This document shows, piece after piece, positions 34,727-44,863 of a DNA stretch of 64,000 nt. The DNA is from Amycolatopsis orientalis DSM 43388 (GTDB lineage: Bacteria; Actinomycetota; Actinomycetes; Mycobacteriales; Pseudonocardiaceae). The stretch lies in the NCBI RefSeq assembly GCF_000411975.1, contig NZ_ASXG01000045.1, forward strand, positions 1 to 64,000. Reading direction: 5' to 3'. Within the stretch, counting starts at the first letter, position 1. The number at the start of each line of letters is the position of its first letter. Made by a program: the position numbers and the translations under genes. A model generated the notes under the pieces. That model had not been told where the DNA came from, searched no databases, and saw only the letters and a program-made list of their open reading frames with translations.

Positions 34727-35360
34727 GCTCCCCAGGCTAATGCCGCCGTCCGGCCGCCCCCTCGCGACCTCCGCCGAAACGGCCGAGTTGTCCACAACCG
34801 GCGCACCGTGTGGATAACTGCCCGCACCCGCCTCCGCCGCGCTGCCGATGTGGTTAGCGTGGAAGGCAGCCAAGACCACGGAATCCCGCCGCCGAACAGA
34901 AAGGACGCCTAAGCCACCTGAAACCGAACCCGCAGAACGCTTCCCGATGATCCGGATTTCCGGTTCCGCGCGCAGATCCAGAAATCCATCGTCCGCCCCT
35001 GAAACCCCCGAGGACCGCAGAGCCTCATCCGGACAGACCCCGAGCGCTACCCCGCAGAAAGGAGAACGACTAAGGTCCAACGCCAAAGATCACCGGCACC
35101 AGGTCGCGCCCGCCACCGACCTTATCCGGACGTCGATCTGGCCCTGACAGCTTCGCCCGAGTCCTGGCCACGCCTCACCGATGAAGTCACCCGGCGATAG
35201 ACCGCGCGCGAGCCTAAGCCAACCCACGTTCGACCCGGCCCTGCCCGCAGCCAACCTCGCCCGGCAACAAACATTCACCGGAGCCGAAGCCGGAGCCAGC
35301 CCGCACTCCAGCTCACCCAACCCCGCGAGCCAGCCAGCGACCGAAGCCTGGTCAGGAACC
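34727..35360. other. 634-base stretch with no supported gene
   Basis: It lies between ftsB and the DUF501 gene. Open frames exist on both strands but lack codon-position bias, ribosome binding sites and recognisable motifs. I looked for riboswitch-like conserved blocks and saw none I can defend. It probably contains the DUF501 promoter at its left end and decayed sequence. Confidence 0.5.
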
Positions 35361-35912
35361 TCAACCCCCGGAAACCTGCGCCCAGAGGTTCTCGTACCAA
35401 GGTGCCTGCGGGGCGGGCTGCTGCCCAGCCTGAGCGGCCGTCGGCGAACCAGGCTGGTCCTCGGGCAGCTGGACCATCCACGGGGTCTCGCCCGGCTTCA
35501 CGTACCGGAGCCGGCGGCGGGCTTCCGCCTCGATCTGGGCCGGGTCGCTCAGCTGGGCTTTGCGGTCGCGCAGCTGGGCGACCTCCTGCTGGAGCTGGGC
35601 GAGCTGCGCTTCCTGGTCGCGGACCTCGGAGCGCTGGGAGAGGTAGGTGCGCAACGGGACCGCGACGGTGAACGCCAGGGCGCACACCACGATCGCCACC
35701 ACGGCGGCGCGCCGGGTGGTCGACATGCCGAGCACCTTGGCCGCACCGGAGGCGCGTTTCGCCGCCAGGCCGCGGCGCAGGCGGGCCCTGGTCGTCTCCG
35801 TCGTGCCCGCGCCGGTGCGGCGCCGGGCGGAAGCGGGACGGCGGGCCCGGCTGGACCCGCTTCCCGCTGCCCGGCCGCCGCGGCGGCTGCGCGCCCTCCC
35901 CCGGTCGGCCAT
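35361..35912 (-). CDS. ftsB: Septum formation initiator (FtsB/DivIC family)
   Basis: A 183-residue single-pass divisome protein. A long, very basic cytoplasmic N-terminus (about 60 residues, Arg/Ala/Gly-rich) precedes one TM helix (AVVAIVVCALAFTVAVPL, about 70-87). A coiled coil follows (SEVRDQEAQLAQLQQEVAQL). The FtsB/DivIC signature is LSDPAQIEAEARRRLRYVKPGE. It would bridge FtsQ and FtsL in the septal complex. Starts 7 bases after the enolase stop, so the two are cotranscribed. Confidence 0.9.
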   Translation of the reverse strand: MADRGRARSRRGGRAAGSGSSRARRPASARRRTGAGTTETTRARLRRGLAAKRASGAAKVLGMSTTRRAAVVAIVVCALAFTVAVPLRTYLSQRSEVRDQEAQLAQLQQEVAQLRDRKAQLSDPAQIEAEARRRLRYVKPGETPWMVQLPEDQPGSPTAAQAGQQPAPQAPWYENLWAQVSGG

Positions 35913-35919
35913 GTGCCCC

Positions 35920-37804
<1,885 letters not shown>

Positions 37805-37874
37805 GGCGGAACAGTCCATCACGACTCGTCTGACGGTCGTGCAACGCCCTCCGCGCCGGTATCGTGAAGCGACC

Positions 37875-38279
37875 ATGACGGACGCCGCAGCAGCCCCCGA
37901 ACCCGACGGCGAATCGCGCTTCCGCAGGTTTCGCAACGCCGAGCATCTGGTCGCCAGGCGACGCCCGCTCGACGCGCTCAAAGAGCTCGAACCCCTGCTC
38001 GCCGACGAGCCGGACAAGCCGAGCGTGCAACTGCTCGCCGGGCGCGCGTACTTCCACTCCGCCCAGCTGCGCCGCGCCGAACACGCCTTCACCCGCGTGC
38101 TGGAGCTGGACCCCACCGATCACTACGCCCGGTTCGTGCTCGGCCGCACCCTCCAGCGCCTCGGCCGTTTGGCCGAGGCGCTCGCGCAACTGCGGATGGC
38201 CTCGGCGATGAACCCGGTGCCGGAGTATCTCGAGGCGATCAGCGAGGTCAGGGCGAGGATCACGCTCAGCGACCACTGA
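37875..38279 (+). CDS. Tetratricopeptide-repeat protein
   Basis: A 134-residue protein with about three TPR motifs: residues near RRPLDALKELEPLLADEPD, AGRAYFHSAQLRRAEHAFTRVLELDP and LGRTLQRLGRLAEALAQLRMA. Each has the usual helix-turn-helix pattern. It probably acts as a protein-protein scaffold; no partner is indicated. ATG 37875 lies 9 bases after TATCGT, suggesting a leaderless start. Confidence 0.85.
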   Translation: MTDAAAAPEPDGESRFRRFRNAEHLVARRRPLDALKELEPLLADEPDKPSVQLLAGRAYFHSAQLRRAEHAFTRVLELDPTDHYARFVLGRTLQRLGRLAEALAQLRMASAMNPVPEYLEAISEVRARITLSDH

Positions 38280-38485
38280 GGCCGCCGGTCCCGAACGGGC
38301 ATCCGCGGAGGCACTCGCGGGCAACCGCCGGATCCAGCGCGGTCCCGGCGCGTCTTCTGAAGTGAACGGGGCAGCGGGGAAGCCTGGCCATCCGGCGCCC
38401 CGGCTCGGCCGGTCGGCCGATCCGGGCAGCCCGGGCGAAGCGCGATCCTTGGTGTCATCACAGAGAGCGATTAGAGGAGGCCGCC

Positions 38486-38668
38486 ATGACCGCGCTGACC
38501 GTGCTCGGAGCGACCGCCGGGCTGCTCGTGCTGGTGCTGATGGCACTGGTGCCGGTGCTCGTCGAACTGAACGAACGACACCCGGTGCAGCCGCGCAAGC
38601 AGCCGGTGCGCGCCGAAGCAGTGCCGCAGAAGCCGGTGCGAGTGAGCACCGCGCTGCCGACCCACTGA
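38486..38668 (+). CDS. Small single-pass membrane protein
   Basis: A 60-residue peptide. One hydrophobic helix (VLGATAGLLVLVLMALVPVLVEL, a landmark in residues 6-28) is followed by a Pro/Arg/Lys-rich tail. GAGGAGG six bases before the ATG is among the stronger ribosome binding sites in the region, which is the main reason to believe it is expressed. No known family. The flanking gaps of about 205 bases on each side hold nothing else I can support. Confidence 0.6.
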   Translation: MTALTVLGATAGLLVLVLMALVPVLVELNERHPVQPRKQPVRAEAVPQKPVRVSTALPTH

Positions 38669-38873
38669 CTGCGGGCATCCGAGCGCTTCAGCTCAGCCGC
38701 CCGCTGAACGAACCAAGCCAGAACGGCTGGTCAGGCCGAGTCCCCACGCCAGCCGAAAGCAGACCCGAGCCGCCGGACCCGAAGCGGGACAGCACCGGTC
38801 GCGCCATCGCCAAAGGCCGGGCGCGAAACCATCCGATGAACGGGCCCAGCCGCCGCCGCCATCAGCCCACCAC

Positions 38874-39674
38874 TCAGGGCGCGACGCTCTCCGCCGCGTA
38901 AGAATCCGCGGCGGTGAAGACGTCCTGCACGTAGTTGACCGCGGGGTGGTAGAGCAGCATCGCCTTCCACCAGCCCGCCGGAACGCCGAGGTCGTCGCCG
39001 CCGGAGCAGAGGTAGCGGGCGGCAGTGAACGCCGCGTCGTCGAGGTTGCGGGGATCCGCGGCTTTACCGTCGCCGTTCGCTCGTTGGGCGTGCTTGTGCC
39101 AGACGGCGGGCATGATCCGCAGCGGGCCGACGCGGTGGTCGGCCGTGCGGTCGCCGTCGAGTTTCCCGGCGTCGGTGTCCGGGCCTTCCGCCGGGCCGGG
39201 GTTCACCGTCATGGTGCCGTCCGGACCGGGTTTTTCCGTTCCGAACGCCAGGTTCCCGATCGCGGCGAGCGTCGCCCACGACAGGTGGCACGACGGTTTC
39301 TGCCGCTGCATCCACATTTCCGCGCGTCCGTACGCGGCGAGCACTCGCGCGTCCAGCCGCGTCTTCCCGGCGACGCGGGTCGCCCAGGCGTCCAGTTCCG
39401 CTTGGTCGGACACGAGCGGCCGGTCCGGCGGCGCGGCCAAGCCGACCCGCGGCGCTTCGGAGCCGGGTTGCGGGCGCGGTTCCGTTTTGGCCGAAACCGG
39501 CGGCGGAGCGGCCGCGGCGGGAGGAGCGGGCGGGTTCGGGTTCCGGATCCCGATGGTCACCACCAGCACGACTCCGGTCAGCACCAAACCCAGCGCGAAG
39601 GCGATGCGGCTCGGGTACCGGCGCGGCGGACTCGCCGGAGACGGCGTGATGGTCGGCTGAGTGGTATCGGCCAC
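38874..39674 (-). CDS. Lytic-transglycosylase-like protein lacking the catalytic glutamate
   Basis: A 266-residue membrane-anchored protein. TM helix at about 24-42 (IAFALGLVLTGVVLVVTIG), a Pro/Ala-rich spacer, then an SLT/MltB-like domain (about 125-260). It aligns well with the transglycosylase at 32113-34074: CHLSWATLAAIGN against CHLDWALVASIGR, and AARYLCSGG in both. The catalytic Glu in IGRIESDHA is replaced (IGNLAFGTE, Ala143), and GPFQF is changed to GPLRI. It occupies the position of the LpqU-type gene next to eno in mycobacteria. It may be a non-catalytic peptidoglycan-binding protein. Confidence 0.8.
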   Translation of the reverse strand: MADTTQPTITPSPASPPRRYPSRIAFALGLVLTGVVLVVTIGIRNPNPPAPPAAAAPPPVSAKTEPRPQPGSEAPRVGLAAPPDRPLVSDQAELDAWATRVAGKTRLDARVLAAYGRAEMWMQRQKPSCHLSWATLAAIGNLAFGTEKPGPDGTMTVNPGPAEGPDTDAGKLDGDRTADHRVGPLRIMPAVWHKHAQRANGDGKAADPRNLDDAAFTAARYLCSGGDDLGVPAGWWKAMLLYHPAVNYVQDVFTAADSYAAESVAP

Positions 39675-39804
39675 TCGGACAGGTTACTGATGAACCCACT
39701 AGGGGGACGCTGGACCGGGCGAATGGCAAGCGGATGGTTAACTCCACGCCGAAGCAGCCCAGGTCACACAATTCGTTACGTAACCCGATGGCGACGCTCT
39801 GACC

Positions 39805-39823
39805 TGCGGTTACCCTAACCTAA
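39805..39823. promoter_or_regulatory. IdeR/DmdR-type iron box, upstream of efeU
   Basis: TGCGGTTACCCTAACCTAA matches the DtxR/IdeR consensus TTAGGTTAGSCTAACCTAA at all but two or three positions, including the entire right half CTAACCTAA. It lies about 120 bases before the efeU start. Binding of Fe2+-loaded IdeR would repress the operon when iron is plentiful. Confidence 0.75.
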
Positions 39824-39887
39824 CTCCCAACGGAACGTCGTTTTGCCCGTTTCGCCGGGCTTGTTTCGCGAACTCCCCTCTGGACTT

Positions 39888-39906
39888 ACAGGCAAGCCTT
39901 ACCTAA
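39888..39906. promoter_or_regulatory. Second IdeR-like iron box, proximal to efeU
   Basis: ACAGGCAAGCCTTACCTAA matches the consensus at about 14 of 19 positions, with both half-site cores (AGG..AG and CT.ACCTAA) kept. It ends 36 bases before the efeU start codon, where a repressor would block transcription. Confidence 0.65.
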
Positions 39907-39942
39907 AAACATCAGGTCAGGTAGTCGAAGGAGGGCCGAACA

Positions 39943-40794
39943 GTGGTGTTTTCCAGCGCGCTCATCGGGCTGCGCGAAGGACTCGAAGCCGCGCTCGTGG
40001 TCAGCATCCTGGTCGCCTTCCTGGTCAAGACCGAACGACGGCACGCGCTGCGGTTCGTGTGGCCCGGGGTCGGCGCGGCCGTGCTGCTGTCGGTCGGCGT
40101 CGGCGCGATCCTCACCTACAGCACCGCGCAGCTGAGTTTCGAGCACCAGGAACTGCTCGGCGGCAGCCTTTCCATCGTCGCGGTCGGGTTCGTCACCGCG
40201 ATGATCTTCTGGATGCGCAAGGCTTCCCGGCACATCGCGGCCGAACTGCGCGGCAAGATGGAGGACGCGCTCAAGGTCGGCCCGGCGGCGGTGCTGCTGC
40301 TGTCGTTCCTCGCGGTGGGTCGCGAAGGGCTCGAAACCGCCGTGTTCTTCTACTCGGCCGTGCAGACCGCGCAGTCCGACACCCTGCAGCCGCTGGTCGG
40401 GTTCGTGATCGGGATCGCCGCCGCGATCGTGCTCGCCTACCTGCTCTACCGCGGCGCGGTGCGGTTCAACCTGGCCAAGTTCTTCACGATCACCGGCGTG
40501 CTGCTGGTGTTCGTCGCCGCCGGCGTCCTCGGCTACGGCCTGCACGACCTGCAGGAGGCCGGGTTCATTCCCGGACTGACCGCGCTCGCCTTCGACGCGT
40601 CGAGCGCGCTGCCGGAGACCTCCTGGTACGGCGCGCTGCTCAAGGGGATCTTCAACTATTCGCAGCAAACCACGGTGCTGCAAGCGATCGCGTGGGTCGC
40701 CTACGTGGCGATCGTGCTGCCGCTGTTCCTCAAGCCCGCCCGCAAGACCAAGACCGAGTCGGCTCCGGCCGCCCCGGCCGCCGCCAAGGAGTGA
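39943..40794 (+). CDS. efeU: Ferrous iron permease EfeU (FTR1 family)
   Basis: A 283-residue inner-membrane permease with about seven TM helices. Two REGLE iron-binding motifs are visible: GLREGLEAALVVS in TM1 and AVGREGLETAVFF in TM4. GTG start with AAGGAGG eight bases upstream. First gene of efeUOB and preceded by two iron boxes, so repression by iron is expected. Works with EfeO and EfeB to take up Fe2+/Fe3+ across the membrane. Confidence 0.95.
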   Translation: MVFSSALIGLREGLEAALVVSILVAFLVKTERRHALRFVWPGVGAAVLLSVGVGAILTYSTAQLSFEHQELLGGSLSIVAVGFVTAMIFWMRKASRHIAAELRGKMEDALKVGPAAVLLLSFLAVGREGLETAVFFYSAVQTAQSDTLQPLVGFVIGIAAAIVLAYLLYRGAVRFNLAKFFTITGVLLVFVAAGVLGYGLHDLQEAGFIPGLTALAFDASSALPETSWYGALLKGIFNYSQQTTVLQAIAWVAYVAIVLPLFLKPARKTKTESAPAAPAAAKE

Positions 40795-40796
40795 CT

Positions 40797-41948
40797 GTGC
40801 CCCAGTTCCGCAAAACCTCGACGGCCATGCTGACCGGCCTCGGCGCGCTCGTCGCGCTGACCGCCTGCGACAGCACGAATTCCGCGTCCGGTCCCTCGGG
40901 GGCGGCCGCGGGCGGGCCGATCAAGGTCGAGGCTTCCGACACCGCCTGCTCGGTGTCGGCGACGACCGCGTCCGCGGGCACTCTGACCTTCGAGATCGCC
41001 AACAAGGGCACCAAGGTCACCGAGTTCTACCTCTACGCCGAGGGCGACCGGATCATGGGCGAGGTCGAGAACATCGCGCCGGGGCTGAACCGGCGGCTCA
41101 TCGTCGAGGTTCCCGACGCCGGCAAGTACCAGACCGCGTGCAAGCCGGGCATGTCCGGCAACGGCATCCGCGGCGACTTCACCGTCACCGGCGGCGCGCA
41201 GGGCCAGAGCAACGCCAGCGCGCAAAAGACCGCGGCCACCAAGAGCTACGCCACCTACGTCGAGAACAACAGCTCGGCGCTGGAGACCGAAACCGCGAAG
41301 TTCGTCGCCGCGGTCAAGGCGGGCAAGGTCGACGAGGCGAAGGCCGAGTACGCGCGCACTCGCGTGTTCTACGAGCGGATCGAGCCGGTCGCGGAGAAGT
41401 TCGGCGACCTCGACCCGTCGATCGACGCTCGCGAGGCCGATGTCGAGCCGGGCCAGCAGTTCACCGGTTTCCACCGGCTGGAGAAGGACCTGTGGACGAC
41501 CGGGCTGAAGCCGGACAGCCCGCAGATCGCGGACAAGCTGCTCACCGACGTGAAGGCGCTGGTCGCCAAGACCAAGACGCTGCAGCTGAGCGTGCTCGAC
41601 CTGGCCAACGGCGCGAAGGGCCTGCTCGACGAGGTCGCGACGAAGAAGATCACCGGCGAGGAGGAGACCTTCTCGCACACCGACCTGTGGGACTTCCAGG
41701 CGAACCTCGACGGTTCCAAGGGCGCGATCGCCGCGCTGCGGCCGATCATCCAGGAGCGAGACGCCGCTCTCGTGTCCACTTTGGACAAGGAGTTCGCGAA
41801 CGTGCAGGGGCTGCTGGACAAGACCCGCTCGGGCGACGGTTTCAAGTACTACAACGAACTCTCCCAGGATCAGATCAAGGCGTTCGCCTCGGCGGTCGAC
41901 GCGCTGAGCGAGCCGCTCAGCAAGGTCGCGGAGGTCGTGGCCAAGTGA
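40797..41948 (+). CDS. efeO: EfeO iron-binding lipoprotein (cupredoxin plus M75 domains)
   Basis: A 383-residue exported lipoprotein with lipobox LVALTAC (Cys24). A cupredoxin-like domain (about 40-130) is followed by an imelysin-type M75 domain (about 145-380) with the HxxE metal motif in GFHRLEKDLW. GTG 40797 is chosen because AAGGAG is 6 bases upstream; GTG 40791 overlaps the efeU stop. It would bind iron outside the membrane and hand it to EfeU. The full two-domain form is present. Confidence 0.93.
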   Translation: MPQFRKTSTAMLTGLGALVALTACDSTNSASGPSGAAAGGPIKVEASDTACSVSATTASAGTLTFEIANKGTKVTEFYLYAEGDRIMGEVENIAPGLNRRLIVEVPDAGKYQTACKPGMSGNGIRGDFTVTGGAQGQSNASAQKTAATKSYATYVENNSSALETETAKFVAAVKAGKVDEAKAEYARTRVFYERIEPVAEKFGDLDPSIDAREADVEPGQQFTGFHRLEKDLWTTGLKPDSPQIADKLLTDVKALVAKTKTLQLSVLDLANGAKGLLDEVATKKITGEEETFSHTDLWDFQANLDGSKGAIAALRPIIQERDAALVSTLDKEFANVQGLLDKTRSGDGFKYYNELSQDQIKAFASAVDALSEPLSKVAEVVAK

Positions 41949-43204
41949 CCGAAGAGGGGACGCAGGTTTCCCGCCGGAAGCTGTTCGGGCTCGCCGGCGC
42001 GGGCGTCGCACTGGCCGGCGCGGGAGCCGCGGCCGGGTACGGCTTCGACCGGCTCGGCGGCGACCCCCCGGCCTCCGCCGCGGTGTCCACCGTGGACTTC
42101 CACGGCGAGCACCAGGCCGGGATCGTCACGCCGACGCAGCAGCACCTGCACTTCGCCGCGCTCGACGTGACCACGAAGGACGTCAGCAAGCTGCGCGATC
42201 TGCTGCGCACCTGGACGGCCGCGGCCCGGCGGATGACCGCGGGCCAGGACGTCGGCCCGAACGGCGCGCTCGGCGGCTCCGCGCAGGCCCCGCCGGACGA
42301 CACCGGCGAGGCGCTCGACCTGCCCGCCTCGGATCTGACGCTGACGATCGGTTTCGGCCCCTCGCTCTTCGACGACCGGTTCGGCCTCGCCGCGAAACGT
42401 CCGCCGCAGCTGATCGACCTGCCGGCGTTCCCGAAGGACAAACTCGACCCGGCCCGCAGCGGCGGCGACCTCTGCATCCAGGCCTGCGCGAACGATCCGC
42501 AGGTCGCGGTGCACGCGGTGCGCAACCTGGTGCGGCTGGGCTTCGGCGTCACCGAGGTGCGCTGGTCGCAGCTCGGGTTCGGGCGCAGCTCGTCGACGTC
42601 GCGCTCGCAGCAGACGCCGCGCAACCTGTTCGGGTTCAAGGACGGCACCAACAACATCAAGGCCGAGGACACCGACGTGCTCCGCGACCAGGTGTGGGCG
42701 CAGGCCGGCGACGGACAGGCGTGGATGGCCGGCGGCACGTACCTGGTGGCACGCCGGATCCGGATGCACATCGAAACCTGGGACCGCGAAACCCTCGCCG
42801 GGCAGGAGCAGATCGTCGGGCGCACCAAGGGCACCGGGGCGCCGCTCGGGCAGACCGGCGAGTTCGACCCGGTCGACCTGCAGGTCGGCGGGGAGGGCGG
42901 GACCCCGCTGATCCCCGAGGACGCGCACATCCGGCTGGCCTCGCGCCAGACGCGCAACGGCGTGCAGATCCTGCGCCGCGGCTACAACTTCGTCGACGGC
43001 TCCGACGGCGTCGGACACCTCGAAGCGGGGTTGTTCTTCCTGGCGTTCAATCGCGACACCCGCAAGCAGTACGTCCCGATGCAGCAGGTGCTGTCGTCGA
43101 AGGACGCGATGATGGAGTACCTGCAGCACACCGGTTCCGCGCACTTCGCGATCCCGCCGGGCGTCTCGCCGACCGGCAACTGGGGGGACGGGCTCTTCAC
43201 CTGA
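41945..43204 (+). CDS. efeB: EfeB, Tat-exported DyP-type haem peroxidase
   Basis: A 419-residue dye-decolorising peroxidase. The Tat signal is SRRKLFGLAGAG. The distal GxxDG motif is FGFKDGTNN (about residue 233), and the proximal haem ligand His is in EDAHIRLASRQTRNG. The GTG start overlaps the efeO stop (GTGA). Within EfeUOB it oxidises Fe2+ or acts on haem outside the cytoplasmic membrane. All three genes are intact and coupled. Confidence 0.94.
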   Translation: MTEEGTQVSRRKLFGLAGAGVALAGAGAAAGYGFDRLGGDPPASAAVSTVDFHGEHQAGIVTPTQQHLHFAALDVTTKDVSKLRDLLRTWTAAARRMTAGQDVGPNGALGGSAQAPPDDTGEALDLPASDLTLTIGFGPSLFDDRFGLAAKRPPQLIDLPAFPKDKLDPARSGGDLCIQACANDPQVAVHAVRNLVRLGFGVTEVRWSQLGFGRSSSTSRSQQTPRNLFGFKDGTNNIKAEDTDVLRDQVWAQAGDGQAWMAGGTYLVARRIRMHIETWDRETLAGQEQIVGRTKGTGAPLGQTGEFDPVDLQVGGEGGTPLIPEDAHIRLASRQTRNGVQILRRGYNFVDGSDGVGHLEAGLFFLAFNRDTRKQYVPMQQVLSSKDAMMEYLQHTGSAHFAIPPGVSPTGNWGDGLFT

Positions 43205-43309
43205 CCAGTACAAACCTCCCCGCGCCGCCACTGCGTGGGACCGGTTGCCGGCGCCTTCCGGGCCAGCGACGGTGACCGCGTTCGTCCGCGCGAGGTGAGG
43301 AGTTCGGTC

Positions 43310-44374
43310 GTGGTCGCTGTGGCACAGCCGCGGTTCGGGGTATGGGCGGTCGTCTACGGGTCGTGGGGCCCCTTCGATCATCCGGACGATCCGGTGGACG
43401 CCAGCTGGGAGCGCAACCGCCGGTTGATCGTCGAGGCAGACCGGCTCGGCTTCGACTCGACGCTCATCGCGCAGCACGTGGTGAACCCGTTCGGCGACGA
43501 ACTGGACCAGCTGGAGACCTGGACATCCGCGGCGGCGCTGGCCGCGCTCACCGAGCGGATCGAGATCATCGCGGCGATCAAGCCGTATCTCGTGCATCCG
43601 GTGGTGCTCGCGAAGCAGGCGCTGCAGATCCAGGAGATCAGCGGCGGGCGGTTCGGGCTGAACCTGGTCAACGCCTGGTATAAGCCGGAACTGGCGCGTG
43701 CGGGCATTCCGTTCGCCGAGCACGACGCACGGTACGAGTACGGCCGCGAATGGATCAGCGTGGTGCGCGGACTGCTCGCCGGCGAGCGCGTTTCGTTCGA
43801 GGGCAAGCATTTCCAGGTCGACGGGTATCAGCTGCGGCCCGCCGGTTCGGCCCCGACCGTGTACGTCGGCGGCGAATCGGACCCGGCGCGAGCGCTGGTC
43901 GCGGACAAGGCCGACGTGTGGTTCATCAACGGGCAGCCGAAAGAGAACGTCGCCAAGCTGATCGAGGACGTCGCCGCCCGCCCGCGCGTTGGCGCACCGG
44001 TCCGTTTTGGACTGTCCGCGTTCGTGGTAGCGCGCGAAACCGACGCCGAGGCGCAAGCCGAACTGGCGGCGCTGTGGGAACTGGCCGAGGCGGGCAAGGC
44101 GCGGTGGGAGGCGCTGGTCGCCGACGCCGATCCGAAGGCGGTGATGTTCCAGACGTTCGCGAAGTACCCGCACATCGGCACGAACGGCGGCACCGCGGCC
44201 GGCCTGGTCGGCAGCTACGACACCGTCGCCCAGCGCATCCGCGAGTGGGCTGACCTGGGTATCGAGACGTTTATGCTGCAATTCCAGCCCTTCGAAGCGG
44301 AGATGCGGCGGTTCGCCGAGCACGTGCTTCCCCGCGTGCGCTTGACTTCAAGCAAACTTGAACTTGCACGGTAG
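43310..44374 (+). CDS. LLM-class flavin-dependent monooxygenase (alkanesulfonate monooxygenase-like)
   Basis: A 354-residue TIM-barrel, bacterial-luciferase-like oxidoreductase. SsuD-like stretches are GVWAVVYGSWGPF, IAAIKPYLVHPVVLAKQ, GRFGLNLVNAWYKPELARAG and VYVGGESDPA. GTG 43310 is preferred since AGGAG is 7 bases upstream. FMN-dependent use of a sulfonate or related compound is the usual role. The last dozen codons overlap a MerR-like operator, so the C-terminal tail may be fortuitous. Confidence 0.87.
   Translation: MVAVAQPRFGVWAVVYGSWGPFDHPDDPVDASWERNRRLIVEADRLGFDSTLIAQHVVNPFGDELDQLETWTSAAALAALTERIEIIAAIKPYLVHPVVLAKQALQIQEISGGRFGLNLVNAWYKPELARAGIPFAEHDARYEYGREWISVVRGLLAGERVSFEGKHFQVDGYQLRPAGSAPTVYVGGESDPARALVADKADVWFINGQPKENVAKLIEDVAARPRVGAPVRFGLSAFVVARETDAEAQAELAALWELAEAGKARWEALVADADPKAVMFQTFAKYPHIGTNGGTAAGLVGSYDTVAQRIREWADLGIETFMLQFQPFEAEMRRFAEHVLPRVRLTSSKLELAR
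44342..44366. promoter_or_regulatory. MerR/SoxR-like promoter-operator before the PPOX gene
   Basis: A -35 box TTGACT is followed at once by the palindrome TTCAAG-CAAA-CTTGAA (44347-44362) and then CTTG. Dyad symmetry filling an overlong spacer next to TTGAC is the layout of MerR-family operators such as SoxR boxes. The -10 region (before GTAGGT) is weak. No MerR gene lies in the window. Confidence 0.55.
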
Positions 44375-44378
44375 GTGC

Positions 44379-44789
44379 ATGTTCACCGAAGCAGAGCTCA
44401 GCTACCTGGCCGACCAGCCCCTCGCCCGGATCGCCACGCAGCAGCCGAACGGAACCCTGCAGGTCAGCCCGGTCGCGTTCGCCTGGAACCCGGAGACGCG
44501 GACGATCGACGTGAGCGGGTACCACCTGACGGAAAGCCGGAAGTACCGCAACGTCGAGGCGAACGGCCGGGTCGCCATCGTGATCGACGACCAGCCCTCG
44601 ACGAAACCGATGCGCATCCGCTGCTTGGAGATCCGCGGCCGGGCGGAAGCCGTGCCGGACGCCTTCGAACCGGACGGTCACCTCGACGGAGCCGTCATCC
44701 GCATTCACCCGCAACGCATCATCAGCATGGGCATCGAGGACCCCGACCGCGCACCGCTGGAGGTGAAGCCGAACAACCGCAACGTCTGA
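44379..44789 (+). CDS. PPOX-class (pyridoxamine-phosphate-oxidase-fold) F420- or flavin-dependent protein
   Basis: A 136-residue split-barrel protein. It begins with FTEAELSYLADQPLARIAT and contains VAFAWNPETRTIDVSG and RIHPQRIISMGIEDP, typical of F420-dependent PPOX enzymes of actinobacteria. ATG 44379 has AGGT just upstream and follows the LLM stop by 4 bases. It likely reduces a small molecule with F420H2 or FMN; substrate unknown. The MerR-like operator suggests independent induction. Confidence 0.85.
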   Translation: MFTEAELSYLADQPLARIATQQPNGTLQVSPVAFAWNPETRTIDVSGYHLTESRKYRNVEANGRVAIVIDDQPSTKPMRIRCLEIRGRAEAVPDAFEPDGHLDGAVIRIHPQRIISMGIEDPDRAPLEVKPNNRNV

Positions 44790-44811
44790 AGCCGCGCCGG
44801 TCCGCGGTCCC

Positions 44812-44837
44812 GCCCCTGCCCGGGGGAGGGACGGGGC
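44812..44837. terminator. GC-rich hairpin between convergent genes
   Basis: GCCCC pairs with GGGGC and, inside, CCC pairs with GGG, around a two-base internal mismatch and a six-base loop. It lies between the PPOX stop and the end of the convergent membrane-protein gene, so it may stop transcription from either side. The stem is short and imperfect. Confidence 0.35.
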
Positions 44838-44863
44838 CGTGGCCGGCTTGCCCTCCCGCCCGA

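Noticed and set aside
32144..34912. Several long plus-strand frames with Thr/Arg- or Pro/Ala-rich sequence opposite the transglycosylase
   Set aside because: They are complements of the Gly/Ala repeat region; no start site or domain supports them.
34727..35360. Possible c-di-AMP (ydaO-like) riboswitch, because such elements precede wall hydrolase genes in actinobacteria
   Set aside because: I could not find the conserved blocks in order on either strand, nor in the 139 bases before the transglycosylase.
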